Source: Ignavibacteriota bacterium (GTDB taxonomy: Bacteria; Bacteroidota; Ignavibacteria; UBA10030; UBA6906). From it: a stretch of 6,736 nucleotides of DNA. Position 1 is the first letter of the stretch. Every line of letters starts with the position of its first letter. The stretch lies in contig JACQVJ010000154.1 of NCBI GenBank assembly GCA_016209805.1, positions 1-6,736 on the forward strand. The letters run 5' to 3'. The notes below the pieces were generated by a model that was not told the origin of the DNA, did no database searches, and saw only the letters and a program-made list of their open reading frames with translations. Below are positions 5,759 through 6,736 of this stretch, in pieces. The translations under genes were made by a program, and so were the position numbers.

Positions 5759-6736
5759 GAGTATTAGCTTCTTGGTATCCATATAATGGCTTGTCTGAAA
5801 TCTGTAAAAATACACGCCACTTGGTAGATGTGATGCATCAAAGTTCACGGTATAGGTTCCAGGTCCTTTTACCTCGTTCACAAGTGTGACAACCTTTTCT
5901 CCCAACACGTTGTACACCTTCATCGTCACACAATCAGTAGTGGATAACGAATAACGCATAACAGTTTGCGAATTAAACGGATTAGGATAATTCTGAAAAA
6001 GATCAAACTCGCGAAGCCTGTGATCGGAGCCACCATCGACGCCTGATGTTCCGAAATATTCATACACTGCCAGATGACTTGGAATGAGGTGTGAGATTAG
6101 TGGAGCGACAAGATTTGTCCTCCCATCGCTATCGATATCCAAAAAATGGAAGTTCTGTATGGATGCAGTATCTCGCTGCCAGATGCCGAGCTTGATTCCC
6201 AAAGGCAGGTAAACATGGAGTTGAGTGTAAAGTGTATCCAGTGACCCTCTATCCACCGTATTGGCACCCGCAACGATGAATTGACCATCGAGCATGCCTG
6301 CATTCACACTGAGTGGGGTATTCCGCAGCGATGAATCTGCCCACAACACTGTCCAAGTTGTGTCGCTCACATGGTCAAGTGCATAACATGAACCATGTCC
6401 AATCGGCCCCACGCCACCGATAAACAACTCCAAGGTCGAGTCAACATCGAGGTTGACAAACATTGGTGCGGTGGTACCGGAACGAAGTCCTGTATGGATT
6501 GAGCGCGGTATCCAACTTGTTCCGTTGTGCCACAAGTACACAATCGGCACCGGCTCATTCACCCCAAACGATCCGCCCGCAAGGATAATCTCATCTCTTC
6601 CCACTCCATCGACCTGCCCTACTGCTATATCGAATGTGAAACCACGGTACCGAGCAGTATGAATGCTAAACCACATTGTTGTCTGATCCTTGAACGCAAA
6701 CTCTGCAATATAGATGAACGTCGCGTCTTGTCCAGC
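5750..6736 (-). CDS. C-terminal part of a secreted FG-GAP/VCBS-repeat protein with T9SS sorting domain; N-terminus beyond right edge
   Basis: The 328 visible residues run open to the window edge; the 20 codons before the first ATG (6676) continue in frame as AGQDATFIYIAEFAF, so that ATG is internal. Integrin-like FG-GAP/VCBS repeats appear as FDIAVGQVDGVGRDEIILAGG-like units. Further copies are APMFVNLDVDSTLELFIGG and FHFLDIDSDGRTNLVAP, with spacing expected of beta-propeller blades. The last 79 residues are a textbook T9SS type A sorting domain: YPNPFNSQT, VYNVLGEKVVTLV, then LPSGVYFYRF and TKKLILLR at the terminus. The protein should therefore be exported by Sec and T9SS and have its C-terminal domain removed at the outer membrane. 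It precedes a second protein of the same architecture, suggesting related roles at the cell surface. Ligand or activity unknown; an enzyme domain could lie in the unseen N-terminal part. Confidence 0.88.
   Translation of the reverse strand, partial: AGQDATFIYIAEFAFKDQTTMWFSIHTARYRGFTFDIAVGQVDGVGRDEIILAGGSFGVNEPVPIVYLWHNGTSWIPRSIHTGLRSGTTAPMFVNLDVDSTLELFIGGVGPIGHGSCYALDHVSDTTWTVLWADSSLRNTPLSVNAGMLDGQFIVAGANTVDRGSLDTLYTQLHVYLPLGIKLGIWQRDTASIQNFHFLDIDSDGRTNLVAPLISHLIPSHLAVYEYFGTSGVDGGSDHRLREFDLFQNYPNPFNSQTVMRYSLSTTDCVTMKVYNVLGEKVVTLVNEVKGPGTYTVNFDASHLPSGVYFYRFQTSHYMDTKKLILLR

Noticed and set aside
1..6736. CRISPR array, insertion sequence, prophage, toxin-antitoxin or defence system, tRNA/rRNA
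   Set aside because: I saw no spaced direct repeats, transposase, integrase or RNA-gene signature on either strand; every gene belongs to a known housekeeping or secreted family.

Overview
The window looks like chromosomal DNA from a bacterium of the FCB group, most likely the Ignavibacteria/Chlorobi side of Bacteroidota. The main evidence is two secreted proteins that end in the YPNPFN-type sorting domain of the type IX secretion system (T9SS). A SusA/neopullulanase-like GH13 enzyme also fits. A canonical AGGAGGT ribosome binding site and a good sigma70-like promoter argue against a typical Bacteroidia or Flavobacteriia genome, where Shine-Dalgarno signals are rare. The taxonomic placement is inference. 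All supported genes lie on the minus strand, so gene order reads from the right edge to the left.

Right part (6736 to 3596): two consecutive genes for large exported FG-GAP/VCBS-repeat proteins. The first enters from beyond the right edge and ends at 5750 with an intact T9SS domain. After a 120-base gap and a perfect Shine-Dalgarno comes a second gene (5629 to 3596) with a signal peptide, VCBS-like repeats, a fibronectin-III-like region and a T9SS domain. Its reading frame is broken twice: an 8-G run at 4578-4585 has one base too many, and one base is missing at about 3745. The two shifts cancel, so a 677-residue protein can be reconstructed. A strong intrinsic terminator (3523-3555) follows.

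Middle part (3375 to 1785): an Ada-type bifunctional O6-alkylguanine/phosphotriester repair protein and regulator. A sigma70-like promoter follows about 30 bases after its stop. This promoter drives a small cold-shock protein gene (csp, GTG start) through a leader of about 220 nt. The leader contains a perfect 13-nt inverted repeat whose 3' arm ends 7 nt before the Shine-Dalgarno. The csp gene ends in an intrinsic terminator.

Left part (1592 to 1): a signal-peptide-bearing GH13 cyclomaltodextrinase/neopullulanase-like enzyme with all catalytic residues present. It is cut by the left window edge.

The genes do not form one pathway: exported surface or secreted proteins, DNA alkylation repair, cold-shock RNA chaperone and extracytoplasmic alpha-glucan breakdown, separated by terminators. 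I see no mobile element, CRISPR array, RNA gene or defence system. The most interesting signals are the structured csp leader and the doubly frameshifted T9SS cargo gene.
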